From contig CAJTJB010000002.1 in assembly GCA_910576955.1 (NCBI GenBank), positions 124,001-188,000 of the forward strand: 64,000 bases of DNA, written 5' to 3'. Position 1 is the first letter of the stretch. Each line of letters starts with the position of its first letter. Shown here piece by piece: positions 18,253-28,185 of the stretch. A program made the translations under genes and the position numbers. This DNA comes from an uncultured Alphaproteobacteria bacterium. GTDB taxonomy: Bacteria; Pseudomonadota; Alphaproteobacteria; RF32; CAG-239. The notes under the pieces are model-generated. The model saw only the letters and a program-made list of their open reading frames with translations. It did no database searches and had not been told where the DNA came from.

Positions 18253-18588
18253 CTTGTCCTCCTTAAGGACATATATATTCTTTTATTTTTATTTTCCAAC
18301 AGGATAAAAGGCGAAATTTTGTCTAAATGATTCAACCTGAATCGCAGCAACGGATTTAAAAGATAAAAAAGTGCATTTTTTTTGATTTTTTGTGCATTTT
18401 TTTGTTGCAATTATAAAATTTAAATGTTACAAAGGCAACGCAGCAAATGTTAAGGAAGTGTTAACTTTCTTGCGAATCAAATATAACCCATAATGCAGAC
18501 TGGTTGCTGTGAAAGGTTTGCAGAAATTTTTAGATGGCATAGTTCCGTATGGAATTTTTTGCCATTTAGTTATAGGAAAAGTGTTAAA
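18253..18588 (+). promoter_or_regulatory. Leader region of the S10-spc operon
   Basis: This 336-bp gap must hold the ribosomal operon promoter. Candidate elements are TTAACT (18461) with TATAAC (18482), spacing a short 15 nt. Two direct copies of GTGCATTTTTTT lie near 18372 and 18391. Just before the rpsJ ribosome binding site ATGGCA (18534-18539) pairs with TGCCAT (18560-18565), enclosing an inner stem AGTTCC/GGAATT with loop GTAT. This compact stem may be an autoregulatory leader. No supported gene is present. Confidence 0.45.
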
Positions 18589-18900
18589 ATGATGGATACA
18601 CAAAACATAAGAATCCGCCTCAAGGCTTTTGACCATCGCTTGTTGGATTTGTCAACAAAAGAGATTGTTCATACAGCTAAAAGAACCGGGGCAAATGTTA
18701 GAGGGCCTATCCCTCTTCCGACTAAAATTGAGAAGTTTACGGTGAACCGTTCTCCTCACGTTGATAAAAAATCCCGTGAGCAGTTTGAAATCCGTACACA
18801 CAAAAGACTTCTTGATATTGTAGATCCTACACCGCAGACTGTTGATGCTCTGATGAAATTGGACTTGGCAGCCGGCGTTAATGTAGAAATTAAGTTATAA
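18589..18900 (+). CDS. rpsJ: 30S ribosomal protein S10
   Basis: Head protein of the 30S subunit, also the NusE partner of NusB in antitermination. The start at 18589 ([16 protein letters not shown]) gives 103 residues, the family length; the longer open frame upstream encodes nothing S10-like. The second ATG at 18592 is an equally good start. TAGGAAAA lies upstream. Motifs: [42 protein letters not shown]. First gene of the operon. Confidence 0.97.
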   Translation: MMDTQNIRIRLKAFDHRLLDLSTKEIVHTAKRTGANVRGPIPLPTKIEKFTVNRSPHVDKKSREQFEIRTHKRLLDIVDPTPQTVDALMKLDLAAGVNVEIKL

Positions 18901-18956
18901 TTTTAATGTTGGTTTTTGAAAGATAAAATCAACCTATTGAAAAGGAAAAAATAATA

Positions 18957-19679
18957 ATGCGTACTGGTCTTATCGCAAAAAAACTTGGAATGACAAGACT
19001 TTTTGAAGCAGACGGCACCCATGTACCGGTAACGGTTTTGGCTGTTGAGGGTCTTCAGGTTGTAAATGTCAGAACAAATGAAAAAGACGGTTACAGTGCT
19101 GTTCAATTGGGAACAGGTGCTGTAAAAGCTAAAAACGTATCTAAACCTATGAAGGGATACTTCACCAAGGCTAAAGTTGAGCCGAAAAAGAAAATAGCCG
19201 AATTCAGAGTTTCTGAAGATTGCTTATTGTCTGTTGGTGATGAATTGTCTGCAGAGCACTTTGTTGCCGGACAATATGTCGATGTTTGCGCTACTTCTAT
19301 CGGTAAAGGTTTTGCCGGTGTTATGAAACGCCACAACTTCGCCGGTCTTGAGGCAACACACGGCGTGTCGGTTTCTCACCGTTCACACGGTTCTACCGGA
19401 CAAAGACAAGACCCGGGTAAGGTATTTAAAGGCAAAAAAATGGCAGGACATATGGGTGACGAGCGCGTAACCGTTCAGAACCTCAAAGTTGTTTCTGTTG
19501 ATGCAAACCGTGGTTTGATTATGGTTAAAGGCGGCGTTCCGGGAGCTGAAAATGCTTGGGTTCGCGTTACTGACGCCATCAAAAAAACTGCAGATGTCAA
19601 ATTGCCGATGCCTGCCGGTTTGAAAAAGGTTGATGAACCTGTTGCAGTTAAAGCTGAAGAAACAGCTGATAATGCATAA
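18957..19679 (+). CDS. rplC: 50S ribosomal protein L3
   Basis: Early assembly protein whose central loop approaches the peptidyl transferase centre. The 240-residue product opens [14 protein letters not shown] and contains [33 protein letters not shown], the conserved loop carrying the glutamine methylated in other bacteria. The C-terminal ~30 residues are an alanine/valine/glutamate-rich extension beyond the usual end. AAAGGAAAAAA precedes the start. Confidence 0.97.
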   Translation: MRTGLIAKKLGMTRLFEADGTHVPVTVLAVEGLQVVNVRTNEKDGYSAVQLGTGAVKAKNVSKPMKGYFTKAKVEPKKKIAEFRVSEDCLLSVGDELSAEHFVAGQYVDVCATSIGKGFAGVMKRHNFAGLEATHGVSVSHRSHGSTGQRQDPGKVFKGKKMAGHMGDERVTVQNLKVVSVDANRGLIMVKGGVPGAENAWVRVTDAIKKTADVKLPMPAGLKKVDEPVAVKAEETADNA

Positions 19680-19699
19680 GAGATTAAGGAATTTTGAAT

Positions 19700-20320
19700 A
19701 TGAAACAGGACATCTTAAATTTAAATAATGAAAACGTCGGAAGCATTGAACTTAATGACGCTATCTTTGGTGTTGAAGTTCGTGCGGATGTTTTGCACCG
19801 CGTTGTTAATTGGCAGTTAGCTATGCGCCAATGCGGTAACCACCAGACCAAAGGGCGCTCTGATGTTGCATTGACTCCTGCAAAACCGTTTAAGCAAAAA
19901 GGCAGCGGTAATGCACGTCAAGGCAGCCGTAAGGGTACTCAATTCAGAAAAGGTGGTATCGTTTTTGGTCCGGTTGTAAGAGATCACTCTCACGACTTGA
20001 CTAAAAAATTCAGAAAATTAGGTCTGAAAACAGCTCTTTCCGCAAAAGCGAAAGAGGGAAACCTTGTTGTTATTGACGAGGCAAAGCTTTCAAGCACAAA
20101 AACAAAAGATTTACTCGCTAAATTGAATGTTTGCGGTTTGAATAACTGCCTGTTCATTGACGGTAAGGAAGTTGATGTTAATTTCGCATTGGCGAGCCGC
20201 AACATTGCCGGCGTTGATGTATTGCCGACAATCGGTGCCAATGTATACGATATTTTGAAAAAAGAGAAGTTGGTATTGACTAAAGATGCCGTTGCTTGCT
20301 TGGAGGAAAGATTACAATGA
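19700..20320 (+). CDS. rplD: 50S ribosomal protein L4
   Basis: Lines the exit tunnel; in E. coli it also represses the S10 operon. The ATG at 19700 is chosen over an in-frame TTG at 19694 because AAGGA at 19686-19690 is better spaced. The 206 residues include [25 protein letters not shown], the tunnel loop with its usual basic motif. The stop TGA overlaps the rplW ATG. Confidence 0.96.
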   Translation: MKQDILNLNNENVGSIELNDAIFGVEVRADVLHRVVNWQLAMRQCGNHQTKGRSDVALTPAKPFKQKGSGNARQGSRKGTQFRKGGIVFGPVVRDHSHDLTKKFRKLGLKTALSAKAKEGNLVVIDEAKLSSTKTKDLLAKLNVCGLNNCLFIDGKEVDVNFALASRNIAGVDVLPTIGANVYDILKKEKLVLTKDAVACLEERLQ

Positions 20321-20634
20321 AAAAATCAGAAAATGCAAACAATGTAACTGCAGCTATGTACGATACATTACTTCGTCCGGTTATTACCGAAAAGTCTATG
20401 ATGTCTTCCGAGAATGGCAAGGTTGTCTTTATGGTGCCGATGTCTGCTACGAAAGACGAAGTTAAAGCCGCTGTTGAAGCTATCTTTAACGTTAAGGTAA
20501 ATAAGGTAAATACCGTTAAACAAGCCGGTAAGGTAAAACGTTTCAGAGGTTATCAGGGCGTTCGTTCTGACTACAAAAAAGCCGTTATTACGCTTGCCGA
20601 AGGTCAAAATATTGATGTTACAGCAGGAATTTAG
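20317..20634 (+). CDS. rplW: 50S ribosomal protein L23
   Basis: L23 sits at the tunnel exit and docks trigger factor and SRP. The start at 20317 (MKKSENANN) is taken because GGAGG at 20303-20307 is placed for it and it overlaps the rplD stop as ATGA. The 105 residues contain [21 protein letters not shown] and [13 protein letters not shown]. Slightly longer at the N-terminus than many L23 proteins. Confidence 0.96.
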   Translation: MKKSENANNVTAAMYDTLLRPVITEKSMMSSENGKVVFMVPMSATKDEVKAAVEAIFNVKVNKVNTVKQAGKVKRFRGYQGVRSDYKKAVITLAEGQNIDVTAGI

Positions 20635-20636
20635 TC

Positions 20637-21473
20637 ATGGCTTTGAAAACATTTAAGCCCGCTACTCCAGGTCTTCGTCAGCTGATTATTGTTGACAGAA
20701 GTGAGCTTTATAAAGGCAAACCTGAAAAAAGTCTGACCGTTGGTCTGACCAAAACCGGTGGGCGTGATAATTTCGGACACGTTACAAGTCGCAGAATCGG
20801 TGGCGGACACAAACGCAAATACCGTGTTATCGACTTCAAACGTAATAAATTTGATTGTGAAGCAACTGTGGAGAGAATCGAGTATGATCCGAACCGCACA
20901 TCTTTCATTGCTTTAATTAACTATGAAGATGGCGAGAAAGCTTATATCTTGGCTCCGCAAAGATTGAAAGCCGGCGATAAAGTTATCTCTGCCGAGAAAG
21001 CTGATATTAAGCCGGGTAATGCAATGCCTTTGAGAAGTATGCCGGTTGGTACAATCGTACACAACGTTGAGCTTAAAGTTGGCAAAGGCGGACAGTTAGT
21101 TCGTTCTGCAGGCTGCTATGCTCAAGTTGTCGGTAAAGACGGCGGTTATGCACAGTTGAAACTTTCTTCCGGCGAATTGAGAATCGTTCGTGAAGAATGT
21201 TTGGCTACCGTAGGTGCGGTTTCTAATCCGGATAACCAAAACGTTTCTCTGGGTAAAGCTGGCCGTGCAAGATGGCTGGGCGCTCGTCCGGTTGCTCGCG
21301 GTGTTGCAATGAACCCTGTTGACCACCCGCATGGTGGTGGTGAAGGCCGCACATCCGGTGGTCGTCATCCGGTTACTCCGTGGGGTAAACCGACGAAGGG
21401 TGCTAAAACTCGTTCTAACAAGAAGACAGATCGCTTTATTATGAGATCTCGTCATGAAAACAAAAAGAAATAA
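20637..21473 (+). CDS. rplB: 50S ribosomal protein L2
   Basis: Large-subunit protein needed for subunit joining and peptidyl transfer. The 278-residue product has [25 protein letters not shown] sequence, [19 protein letters not shown] and the signature [24 protein letters not shown] with the functional histidine. It begins 2 nt after the rplW stop. Confidence 0.98.
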   Translation: MALKTFKPATPGLRQLIIVDRSELYKGKPEKSLTVGLTKTGGRDNFGHVTSRRIGGGHKRKYRVIDFKRNKFDCEATVERIEYDPNRTSFIALINYEDGEKAYILAPQRLKAGDKVISAEKADIKPGNAMPLRSMPVGTIVHNVELKVGKGGQLVRSAGCYAQVVGKDGGYAQLKLSSGELRIVREECLATVGAVSNPDNQNVSLGKAGRARWLGARPVARGVAMNPVDHPHGGGEGRTSGGRHPVTPWGKPTKGAKTRSNKKTDRFIMRSRHENKKK

Positions 21474-21485
21474 GGAGGTAAACTG

Positions 21486-21764
21486 ATGACTCGTTCCGTA
21501 TGGAAAGGACCTTTTGTAGATGGTTATCTTCTTAAGAAAGCTGATGCAGCAAGAGCATCTACTCGTAATGAAGTGATTAAGATTTGGTCTCGTCGTTCCA
21601 CAATGTTGCCGCAATTTGTCGGCTTGACATTTGGCGTTCACAATGGTCATAAATTTATTCCGGTACTCGTTACCGAAGAAATGGTTGGTCATAAGTTTGG
21701 CGAATTTGCTCCGACCCGTACTTTCTATGGTCACGCTGCAGATAAAAAAGTTAAGAGAGGTTAA
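21486..21764 (+). CDS. rpsS: 30S ribosomal protein S19
   Basis: Head protein forming intersubunit bridges. 92 residues with [22 protein letters not shown]-like [14 protein letters not shown] and [23 protein letters not shown] precedes the start. Normal length. Confidence 0.98.
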   Translation: MTRSVWKGPFVDGYLLKKADAARASTRNEVIKIWSRRSTMLPQFVGLTFGVHNGHKFIPVLVTEEMVGHKFGEFAPTRTFYGHAADKKVKRG

Positions 21765-21766
21765 TT

Positions 21767-22141
21767 ATGGGAAAAAGTAAAGATACAAGAAGACTTGCCG
21801 ATAACCAAGCTATGGCTATGGACAATTCTATCCGCTCCAGCTCTCGTAAATTGAACCTTGTTGCCCAGTCAATCAGAGGCTTAAGCGCCGAGAAAGCTGT
21901 TGCAGAACTTAGCTTTTCTAAGAAAAGAATCGCAAAAGTTGCTTTAGAAGTATTGAAATCTGCTATTGCCAACGCTGAAAACAACCATAAGCTTAACATT
22001 GATAAGCTTGTTGTTGCTGAAGCTTATACCGGCAACGGCATTGTAATGAAACGTATGCACGCACGCGGTCGCGGAAGAGGCGCAAGAGTATTGAAGCCTT
22101 TCTCCAAACTGACGATTGTTGTTGCAGAGCGTGGGGAGTAA
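21767..22141 (+). CDS. rplV: 50S ribosomal protein L22
   Basis: Tunnel-lining protein. 124 residues with KLNLVAQSIRGL, VLKSAIANAENNH and the tunnel loop MKRMHARGRGRGARVLKP. It starts 2 nt after rpsS. The first ~15 residues (GKSKDTRRLADN) form an N-terminal extension relative to E. coli L22. Confidence 0.97.
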   Translation: MGKSKDTRRLADNQAMAMDNSIRSSSRKLNLVAQSIRGLSAEKAVAELSFSKKRIAKVALEVLKSAIANAENNHKLNIDKLVVAEAYTGNGIVMKRMHARGRGRGARVLKPFSKLTIVVAERGE

Positions 22142-22146
22142 AATAA

Positions 22147-22815
22147 ATGGGACAGAAAGTAAATCCTATCAGTCTTCGTTTAGGTGTTAACCGCACTTGG
22201 GACTCTCGTTGGTATGCTGACGAAAAGTTCACCGATTACCTCCACGAAGATTTGAAAATCAGAAAATTTTTGAAGGAAAAGTTGGCTCAAGCCGGAATCA
22301 GCAAGGTTGTGATTGAACGCCCTGCTAAAAAAGCAAGAGTTACTATTCATTCAGCAAGACCAGGTGTTGTTATTGGCAAGAAGGGTCAAGACATTGAGTT
22401 GTTAAGAAAAGATATTCAAAAGTTGACCGATTCTGAAGTTCAATTGAACATTCTGGAAGTCAGAAAGCCGGAACTGGATGCGCAGTTGGTTGCTGACTCT
22501 GTTGCACAGCAGCTGGAACGCCGTGTTGCTTTCCGCCGTGCGATGAAGAGAGTTATGCAGTCTGCTTTGCGTTTGGGCGCCGAAGGTATCAAAGTTTGCT
22601 GCTCCGGCCGTTTAGGCGGTGCGGAAATCGCAAGAACTGAATATTACCGTGAGGGCAGAGTGCCTTTGCACACTCTTCGTGCTGATATTGACTATGCCAC
22701 TTCAACAGCTCACACCACTTATGGTGCTTGCGGTGTTAAAGTTTGGATTTACAAAGGTGAGATTATGTCTCACGATCCGATGGCACAAGACAAGAAATTG
22801 GCTGAACAAAAGTAA
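22147..22815 (+). CDS. rpsC: 30S ribosomal protein S3
   Basis: mRNA-entry protein with helicase-like function. 222 residues with [12 protein letters not shown], a KH domain ([14 protein letters not shown]) and C-terminal [23 protein letters not shown] sequence. Normal length and order. Confidence 0.98.
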   Translation: MGQKVNPISLRLGVNRTWDSRWYADEKFTDYLHEDLKIRKFLKEKLAQAGISKVVIERPAKKARVTIHSARPGVVIGKKGQDIELLRKDIQKLTDSEVQLNILEVRKPELDAQLVADSVAQQLERRVAFRRAMKRVMQSALRLGAEGIKVCCSGRLGGAEIARTEYYREGRVPLHTLRADIDYATSTAHTTYGACGVKVWIYKGEIMSHDPMAQDKKLAEQK

Positions 22816-22830
22816 GAATGAGGTTTTGAT

Positions 22831-23259
22831 ATGTTAAGTCCAAAACGTGTAAAGTTCCGCAAGCAGCATAAAGGTCGTATTCACGGTCTTGCCAAAGGCG
22901 GTTCTGAATTAAGTTTCGGTTCATTCGGTCTGAAAGCTCTGACACCGGAGCGCGTTACCGCACGCCAAATCGAGGCTGCCCGCCGCGCTATCACCCGTGA
23001 GATGAAAAGAGCCGGAAGACTATGGATTAGAATTTTCCCAGATGTTCCCGTGTCAGATAAACCTGCCGAGGTTCGTATGGGTAAAGGTAAAGGTGCTCCT
23101 GAATTTTGGGTAGCAAGAGTTAAACCGGGACGTATTATGTTCGAAATCGGCGAAGTTGATGAAGACACCGCCCGCAGAGCATTTGCGCTCGGCGCAGCAA
23201 AATTGCCCGTTAAGAGCAAGTTTGTTAAACGCTTGAATTCTGATAATGGAGAAGCATAA
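22831..23259 (+). CDS. rplP: 50S ribosomal protein L16
   Basis: Binds near the A-site tRNA elbow. 142 residues with [28 protein letters not shown] and [19 protein letters not shown]. The TAA stop overlaps the rpmC ATG by one base (TAATG). Confidence 0.98.
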   Translation: MLSPKRVKFRKQHKGRIHGLAKGGSELSFGSFGLKALTPERVTARQIEAARRAITREMKRAGRLWIRIFPDVPVSDKPAEVRMGKGKGAPEFWVARVKPGRIMFEIGEVDEDTARRAFALGAAKLPVKSKFVKRLNSDNGEA

Positions 23260-23456
23260 TGGTTAAAATTAAAGATTTGAGAGCTATGAGCGTTGATGAA
23301 TTGGAAGCAAGACTCGTAGAATGCAAGAAAGAGCAATTAAGTTTGCGCATTCAGCAGGCTACTGGTCAGCTGCAAAATACATCAGCTATCTCTAAAGTTC
23401 GTAAAGAAGTAGCTCAAATCAATACGCTTTTAACAGAGCGTAAGAAGAATAGTTAG
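23259..23456 (+). CDS. rpmC: 50S ribosomal protein L29
   Basis: Tunnel-exit protein next to L23. 65 residues, two helices, with [24 protein letters not shown]. Starts on the rplP stop. Confidence 0.96.
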   Translation: MVKIKDLRAMSVDELEARLVECKKEQLSLRIQQATGQLQNTSAISKVRKEVAQINTLLTERKKNS

Positions 23457-23467
23457 GAGAAAAACAG

Positions 23468-23710
23468 ATGCCTAAAAGAATTCTTCAAGGTGTTGTTGTA
23501 AGTGCTAAACAGGATAAAACTGTCGTGGTCAGCGTAGAGCGTCAGGTTATGCATCCTGTTTACAAAAAAATCGTGAAGAAAAGTAAGAAATTTGCTGCTC
23601 ACGATGAGAACAATCAGTTCAAAGAAGGGGATTTGGTTTCGATTGTCGAATCTAAACCTTATTCCAAAACCAAGACTTGGACTGTAATCAGTAATAATGA
23701 AAATGCCTAA
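23468..23710 (+). CDS. rpsQ: 30S ribosomal protein S17
   Basis: Primary 16S-binding protein. 80 residues with [32 protein letters not shown] and [21 protein letters not shown] upstream. Confidence 0.97.
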   Translation: MPKRILQGVVVSAKQDKTVVVSVERQVMHPVYKKIVKKSKKFAAHDENNQFKEGDLVSIVESKPYSKTKTWTVISNNENA

Positions 23711-23727
23711 TTAGGAAGGAATGAATT

Positions 23728-24096
23728 ATGATACAGATGCAAACCAACCTAGATGTTGCGGATAATTCTGGAGCACGTCAGGTGCAGTGCATTAAAGTTC
23801 TTGGCGGTTCCAAGAGAATGCATGCTTCAGTCGGTGACATTATTATCGTTTCCGTTAAGGATGCAATGCCTAAAGGGCGTGTAAAGAAAGGCGACGTTCA
23901 ACGTGCAGTTATCGTTAGAACAGCCAGCGACATCAGACGTAAAGACGGTAGTGTTATCCGTTTTGACAGCAATGCAGCTGTTTTGGTGAACAAAGACGGT
24001 GAGCCGATTGGCACACGTATCTTTGGCCCTGTAACCAGAGAGTTGCGTGCGAAAAAGTTCATGAAAATTATTTCTTTAGCGCCGGAGGTTTTGTAA
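23728..24096 (+). CDS. rplN: 50S ribosomal protein L14
   Basis: Large-subunit protein at the subunit interface. 122 residues with [44 protein letters not shown] and [10 protein letters not shown]. Its stop overlaps the rplX ATG (TAATG). Confidence 0.98.
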   Translation: MIQMQTNLDVADNSGARQVQCIKVLGGSKRMHASVGDIIIVSVKDAMPKGRVKKGDVQRAVIVRTASDIRRKDGSVIRFDSNAAVLVNKDGEPIGTRIFGPVTRELRAKKFMKIISLAPEVL

Positions 24097-24410
24097 TGAG
24101 CAAAATGAAAATTAAAAAAGGTGATAAAGTAATCGTTATCGCAGGTGATGACAAAGGCAAAACCGGTGAAGTTTTAAAAGCTATGCCGAAAGAAGGCAAA
24201 GTTGTCGTTCAAGGTATTAACCTTGTTAAAAGACACACCAAGCCGAGCCAGACCAACCCCGGCGGTATTGTTACCAAAGAAGCAGCTATTCAGGTTTCCA
24301 ACGTAGCAGCAGTTACAGCTGAAGGCAAACCCTCAAAGGTCGGCTATAAAGTTGTTGACGGCGTTAAAAAGCGCGTTGCTCGGAAATCCGGCGAAGTAAT
24401 CGATAATTAG
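24096..24410 (+). CDS. rplX: 50S ribosomal protein L24
   Basis: Assembly initiator for the large subunit. 104 residues with a KOW motif [20 protein letters not shown] and [12 protein letters not shown]. Normal length. Confidence 0.97.
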   Translation: MSKMKIKKGDKVIVIAGDDKGKTGEVLKAMPKEGKVVVQGINLVKRHTKPSQTNPGGIVTKEAAIQVSNVAAVTAEGKPSKVGYKVVDGVKKRVARKSGEVIDN

Positions 24411-24421
24411 GAGATAATTTG

Positions 24422-24961
24422 ATGACTAATTTTGAAACATTATATAATGATGTCATTAAGAAAGCTCTTGTGGAAAAGTTCGGTTACAAGAACCCGCACG
24501 AGATTCCGAAGTTGACAAAGATTGTCTTGAATATGGGCGTTGGTGACGCTATCACAGACAAGAAAAAGTTGAATAACGCTGTTGAAGAGATGGCAATGAT
24601 TGCCGGTCAGAAACCGGTGGTTACCGAAGCCAGAAAGTCTATCGCTACTTTCAAATTAAGAGAAGGTATGCCGATTGGCTGCAAGGTTACTCTTCGTTCA
24701 GACAAAATGTATGAATTTTTGGAGCGTTTAATCAATATGGCACTTCCGCGCATCAGAGACTTCCACGGAATTTCCGGAAAGAACTTTGACGGAAGAGGAA
24801 ACTTTGCTTTTGGCATTAAAGAGCAAATCATTTTCCCTGAAATTAACTATGAAAAAGTTGAACAGGTTCGCGGTATGGATATCGTTATCTGCACCACAGC
24901 CAAGACAGACGAGGAAGCTAAATTCCTTCTGACATCTTTCAACTTACCATATAAGAAATAA
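24422..24961 (+). CDS. rplE: 50S ribosomal protein L5
   Basis: Binds 5S rRNA in the central protuberance. The ATG at 24422 is used with AGGAG at 24409-24413; an in-frame TTG three bases earlier is not needed. 179 residues with [35 protein letters not shown] and [20 protein letters not shown]. Confidence 0.98.
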   Translation: MTNFETLYNDVIKKALVEKFGYKNPHEIPKLTKIVLNMGVGDAITDKKKLNNAVEEMAMIAGQKPVVTEARKSIATFKLREGMPIGCKVTLRSDKMYEFLERLINMALPRIRDFHGISGKNFDGRGNFAFGIKEQIIFPEINYEKVEQVRGMDIVICTTAKTDEEAKFLLTSFNLPYKK

Positions 24962-24975
24962 GCGGAGATTTTACT

Positions 24976-25281
24976 ATGTCAAAAACAAGTTCAGTTTACA
25001 GAAACTTGAAAAGAGTTAAGATGGTTGCGAAATATGCAAACATCCGCTCCAAGTTAAAAGCCATTGCCGATGACAAAAATGCTCCTGAAGAAGAAAGATT
25101 TCAGGCTACTTTGAAATTGGCAGCGTTGCCGCGTAATTCTTCAAAGGTTAGAGTTCGTAACCGTTGCAAGATTACAGGGCGTTCACGTAGTTATAACAGA
25201 AAATTCGGTGTCAGCCGTGTTGAATTAAGAGACATGGCAAGCTTCGGCGAGATTCCGGGTTTGGTAAAATCAAGCTGGTAA
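24976..25281 (+). CDS. rpsN: 30S ribosomal protein S14
   Basis: Head protein. 101 residues, the zinc-free long form, with [28 protein letters not shown] and [11 protein letters not shown]. The four-cysteine zinc site of the short form is absent. Confidence 0.97.
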   Translation: MSKTSSVYRNLKRVKMVAKYANIRSKLKAIADDKNAPEEERFQATLKLAALPRNSSKVRVRNRCKITGRSRSYNRKFGVSRVELRDMASFGEIPGLVKSSW

Positions 25282-25293
25282 GGAGATGATATT

Positions 25294-25692
25294 ATGTCTA
25301 TGACTGATCCTTTGGGCGATATGCTCACACGCATTAGAAACGCACAAAGAGCGAAGAAAAGTGATGTTGTATCACCGGCCTCTCGCCTGCGTGAAAATGT
25401 GTTAGAAGTTCTGAAAAGAGAAGGCTACATTGCCGGATATGAAAAGGTTAATGTACGCAATGGCGTTGATGAACTTCGTATTCAATTGAAATATTATGAA
25501 GGTACAAGTGTTATCACTGAAATTTACCGCGTTTCCACACCGGGACGCCGCGTTTATTCCAGTGTTCGCGATTTGCCAAGAGTTTATAACGGTCTCGGTA
25601 TTTCCATCGTTTCTACTCCGAAAGGTGTTATGAGCGATAACGAAGCCAGAAAAGCTAATGTTGGCGGCGAAATCTTGTGCCAGGTTTTCTAG
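25294..25692 (+). CDS. rpsH: 30S ribosomal protein S8
   Basis: Central-domain assembly protein and, in E. coli, spc operon repressor. 132 residues with [20 protein letters not shown] and [16 protein letters not shown]. The first ATG has GGAGATGAT upstream. The repressor target in mRNA cannot be assigned here. Confidence 0.97.
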   Translation: MSMTDPLGDMLTRIRNAQRAKKSDVVSPASRLRENVLEVLKREGYIAGYEKVNVRNGVDELRIQLKYYEGTSVITEIYRVSTPGRRVYSSVRDLPRVYNGLGISIVSTPKGVMSDNEARKANVGGEILCQVF

Positions 25693-25703
25693 GGAGATAG
25701 CGG

Positions 25704-26240
25704 ATGTCAAGAGTAGGTAAATATCCAGTCATTATCCCGGAAGGCGTTAGCGCATCTGTTAATGGCAATGTTGTTAACGTTAAAGGAAAATTGGGTGAAT
25801 TAAGCTTTGCATTTGATGATTCTCACGTTAATGTAGAACTCAATGAAGGCAAAATTGTTGTAACTCCGCATTCTCAAAGCCGTACGGCAAGAACATTGTG
25901 GGGAACAACCCGCGCACAAATTAACTCTATTGTTAAGGGTGTGAGCGTTGGTTACAGCAAAACTATCGAACTGTTCGGCGTTGGTTACAAAGCCCGCATG
26001 GACGGTAAGAACGTTGTATTAACTTTGGGTTTCTCCCACGATGTACCGTTTGCAACTCCTGCCGGTATCACGATTGCTTGCGAAAGCCAAACCGTTTTGA
26101 AAGTTAGCGGTGTTGACAAGCAGTTGGTCGGTCAGGTTGCGGCAGAAATTCGCAAATACAGAAAGCCTGAACCTTATAAAGGAAAAGGTATCCGTGTTGA
26201 TGGCGAATATGTACGTCGTAAAGAAGGCAAGAAGAAATAG
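25704..26240 (+). CDS. rplF: 50S ribosomal protein L6
   Basis: Factor-binding region protein. 178 residues with [20 protein letters not shown] and [35 protein letters not shown] precedes the ATG. Confidence 0.98.
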   Translation: MSRVGKYPVIIPEGVSASVNGNVVNVKGKLGELSFAFDDSHVNVELNEGKIVVTPHSQSRTARTLWGTTRAQINSIVKGVSVGYSKTIELFGVGYKARMDGKNVVLTLGFSHDVPFATPAGITIACESQTVLKVSGVDKQLVGQVAAEIRKYRKPEPYKGKGIRVDGEYVRRKEGKKK

Positions 26241-26251
26241 GATGTAAAGCA

Positions 26252-26614
26252 ATGAATACACCAAGAAAATTATATGAAAAAAGAAAAGCTCGTGTAAGAA
26301 CGGCTTTGAAAGCTGCAGCGAATGGAAAGATGAGATTGTCTGTATTTCGCAGTGGCAAGCATATTTATGCTCAAGTTATTGACGATGCTAAAGGTGCAAC
26401 AGTTGCTTCTGCTTCTACCTTGGATAAAGAAGTAAGAGCCAATATTGCGAAGTCTTCAAACATTGAAGCTGCGCAGTATGTTGGCAAAGTTGTTGCCGAG
26501 CGCGCTGTTAAAAACGGCGTTAGCGAAGTTGTGTTTGACCGCGGCGGTTATGTATATCATGGCCGTGTAAAGGCTTTGGCAGATTCTGCCCGTGAAGCCG
26601 GATTGAAATTTTAG
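26252..26614 (+). CDS. rplR: 50S ribosomal protein L18
   Basis: 5S rRNA-binding protein. 120 residues with [29 protein letters not shown] and [28 protein letters not shown]. Normal length. Confidence 0.98.
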   Translation: MNTPRKLYEKRKARVRTALKAAANGKMRLSVFRSGKHIYAQVIDDAKGATVASASTLDKEVRANIAKSSNIEAAQYVGKVVAERAVKNGVSEVVFDRGGYVYHGRVKALADSAREAGLKF

Positions 26615-26623
26615 GAGGTTACT

Positions 26624-27193
26624 ATGGCACAATCTTTAGAACGCCACAATAACAAGGCAGATAAAAAAGAAGAATTGGTTGAGAAACTCGTTTTCGTAAA
26701 CCGTGTAGCAAAAACCGTTAAAGGCGGACGTACAATGTCTTTTGCCGCTTTGGTAGTTGTTGGTGACCAGAAGGGCCGCATCGGCTTTGGTTCCGGCAAG
26801 GCTGCCGAAGTTCCGGAAGCTATTGTTAAAGCAACAAACGAAGCTAAAAAGAATATGGTTCGTATTCCGCTTCGCGAAGGCAGAACTCTGCACCACGATA
26901 TCGCAGGTCGTTTCGGCGCCGGTAAAGTGGTTTTGAGAACAGCTCCTGCCGGTACCGGTGTGATTGCCGGTGGTCCGATGCGTGCAGTATTTGAAGTGCT
27001 GGGCGTACAGGACGTTGTTGCAAAGTCTTTGGGTTCGAACAACCCTTACAATATGATTAAGGCTACGTTTGCAGCTTTGCAGGCTATTAACAGCCCGCGT
27101 ATGGTTGCAGCAAAACGCGGCAAAAAAGTCGGTGATATTGTAAGCCGTCGTGAGAACACTTCTAACGTTAAGATGGAAAAAGAGGAGGCTTAA
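26624..27193 (+). CDS. rpsE: 30S ribosomal protein S5
   Basis: mRNA-entry and decoding-fidelity protein. 189 residues with [36 protein letters not shown] and [19 protein letters not shown]. Slightly long because of acidic/basic ends. Confidence 0.98.
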   Translation: MAQSLERHNNKADKKEELVEKLVFVNRVAKTVKGGRTMSFAALVVVGDQKGRIGFGSGKAAEVPEAIVKATNEAKKNMVRIPLREGRTLHHDIAGRFGAGKVVLRTAPAGTGVIAGGPMRAVFEVLGVQDVVAKSLGSNNPYNMIKATFAALQAINSPRMVAAKRGKKVGDIVSRRENTSNVKMEKEEA

Positions 27194-27195
27194 TT

Positions 27196-27381
27196 ATGGC
27201 TAATAAAAAGACTGTTAAGGTTACTCAAGTAAAGAGTTCCATCGGATACGGCAAAGAGCAGATTGCTACTTTGAAAGGTCTTGGCTTGAACAAGATTGGC
27301 AGAACTTCTGTTTTGGAAGATACGCCGTCCGTTAGAGGTATGATTAACAAGGTTGCTCACCTCATTAAAGTTGAAGAATAA
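27196..27381 (+). CDS. rpmD: 50S ribosomal protein L30
   Basis: Small large-subunit protein. 61 residues with [19 protein letters not shown] and [22 protein letters not shown]. Starts 2 nt after rpsE. Followed by a hairpin-bearing 112-nt gap before rplO, the largest gap inside the operon. Confidence 0.97.
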   Translation: MANKKTVKVTQVKSSIGYGKEQIATLKGLGLNKIGRTSVLEDTPSVRGMINKVAHLIKVEE

Positions 27382-27383
27382 TT

Positions 27384-27427
27384 GCTTGAAGGGCTGAACG
27401 GAGCGGAATTTCCGCTCCTGCCCCAAG
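27384..27427 (+). promoter_or_regulatory. Strong intercistronic hairpin between rpmD and rplO
   Basis: Nested pairing GCTTG/CAAGC, GGGC/GCCC and GGAGCGGAA (27400-27408)/TTCCGCTCC (27410-27418). No T-run follows, so it is not a typical terminator. It may mark an mRNA processing or stabilising site. Confidence 0.55.
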
Positions 27428-27493
27428 CAGTTGAGGCGAGCCCGAAGCAAAGAATTTTTAATTTTAACAGAGTTAAATATAAAGGTGAAGAAA

Positions 27494-27949
27494 ATGAAAC
27501 TTAATGAATTAAGAGATAACGAAGGCGCTACAAAAAACCGTATCCGCGTTGGTCGCGGTATCGGTAGCGGTAAGGGTAAAACCGGCGGTCGCGGCGTTAA
27601 AGGTCAGAAATCTCGTTCCGGTGTTTCTATTCACGGTTTTGAAGGCGGTCAGATGCCGATTTACCGTAGATTGCCGAAACGTGGTTTCAAAAACCCGTTT
27701 GCAAAAACTTTTGCTGTTATCAACTTGGATACAATCCAGAAAGCCGTTGATGCCGGCAAGTTAAACGCTAATGAAATCACAAAAGAGAGCTTGCTCGCTT
27801 CTAATGTTATTTCAAAAGAATTAGACGGTGTTCGTTTGTTGGCAAGAGGCGCATTGACTTCTGCCATCAACATCACGGTTGATTCTGCTTCCAAGGCAGC
27901 TGTTGAAGCTGTTGAGAAAGCAGGCGGCAAAGTTACGGTTAAAGCTTAA
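27494..27949 (+). CDS. rplO: 50S ribosomal protein L15
   Basis: Late assembly protein binding 23S rRNA. The ATG at 27494 ([12 protein letters not shown]) is chosen because AAAGGTGA lies at 27481-27488; the longer open frame upstream is not L15-like. 151 residues with [24 protein letters not shown] and [20 protein letters not shown]. Last gene of the ribosomal cluster here. The next gene on the strand is a MORN-repeat protein, not secY. Confidence 0.97.
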   Translation: MKLNELRDNEGATKNRIRVGRGIGSGKGKTGGRGVKGQKSRSGVSIHGFEGGQMPIYRRLPKRGFKNPFAKTFAVINLDTIQKAVDAGKLNANEITKESLLASNVISKELDGVRLLARGALTSAINITVDSASKAAVEAVEKAGGKVTVKA

Positions 27950-27970
27950 TTTCAGCTTTTACTGCGCAAA

Positions 27971-28009
27971 GATAAAAGGCAGGGCTTCGGCTCTGCTTTT
28001 TTGTTTTGG
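27971..28009 (+). terminator. Operon terminator, copy A of a 39-bp repeat
   Basis: GCAGGGC-TTCG-GCTCTGC stem followed by T6, ending the ribosomal operon. The whole 39 bp recurs at 28759-28797 with one mismatch. Confidence 0.85.
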
Positions 28010-28185
28010 AGGGAAAGATAAAAATGGGAATGTTTTAATTGTTTGTTAAAAAGAAAGGAGTAGTTTTAAGGGGCAGGGCTAGTTGTATGTCTGGTTGAAC
28101 GGGGAAGTATCACAGATATTTTAATATTGTTGTGGTTGTTTGGTAATGGTGTTAAGATATAGAAATTTTTTAGGAGGTTAGAAAT
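28010..28185 (+). other. Upstream region of the MORN gene
   Basis: 176 bp, low in C. TAGGAGG at 28171-28177 is the ribosome binding site for the MORN gene. No convincing sigma-70 promoter is visible; TTAAGATATAG near 28153 may include a -10. Confidence 0.4.

Noticed and set aside
18493..18588. N-terminal extension of S10 from an upstream start
   Set aside because: The extra 32 residues do not resemble any S10 and overlap the leader hairpin; the SD is placed for 18589.
21096..21734. 212-codon minus-strand frame opposite rplB/rpsS
   Set aside because: Shadow of two conserved ribosomal genes.
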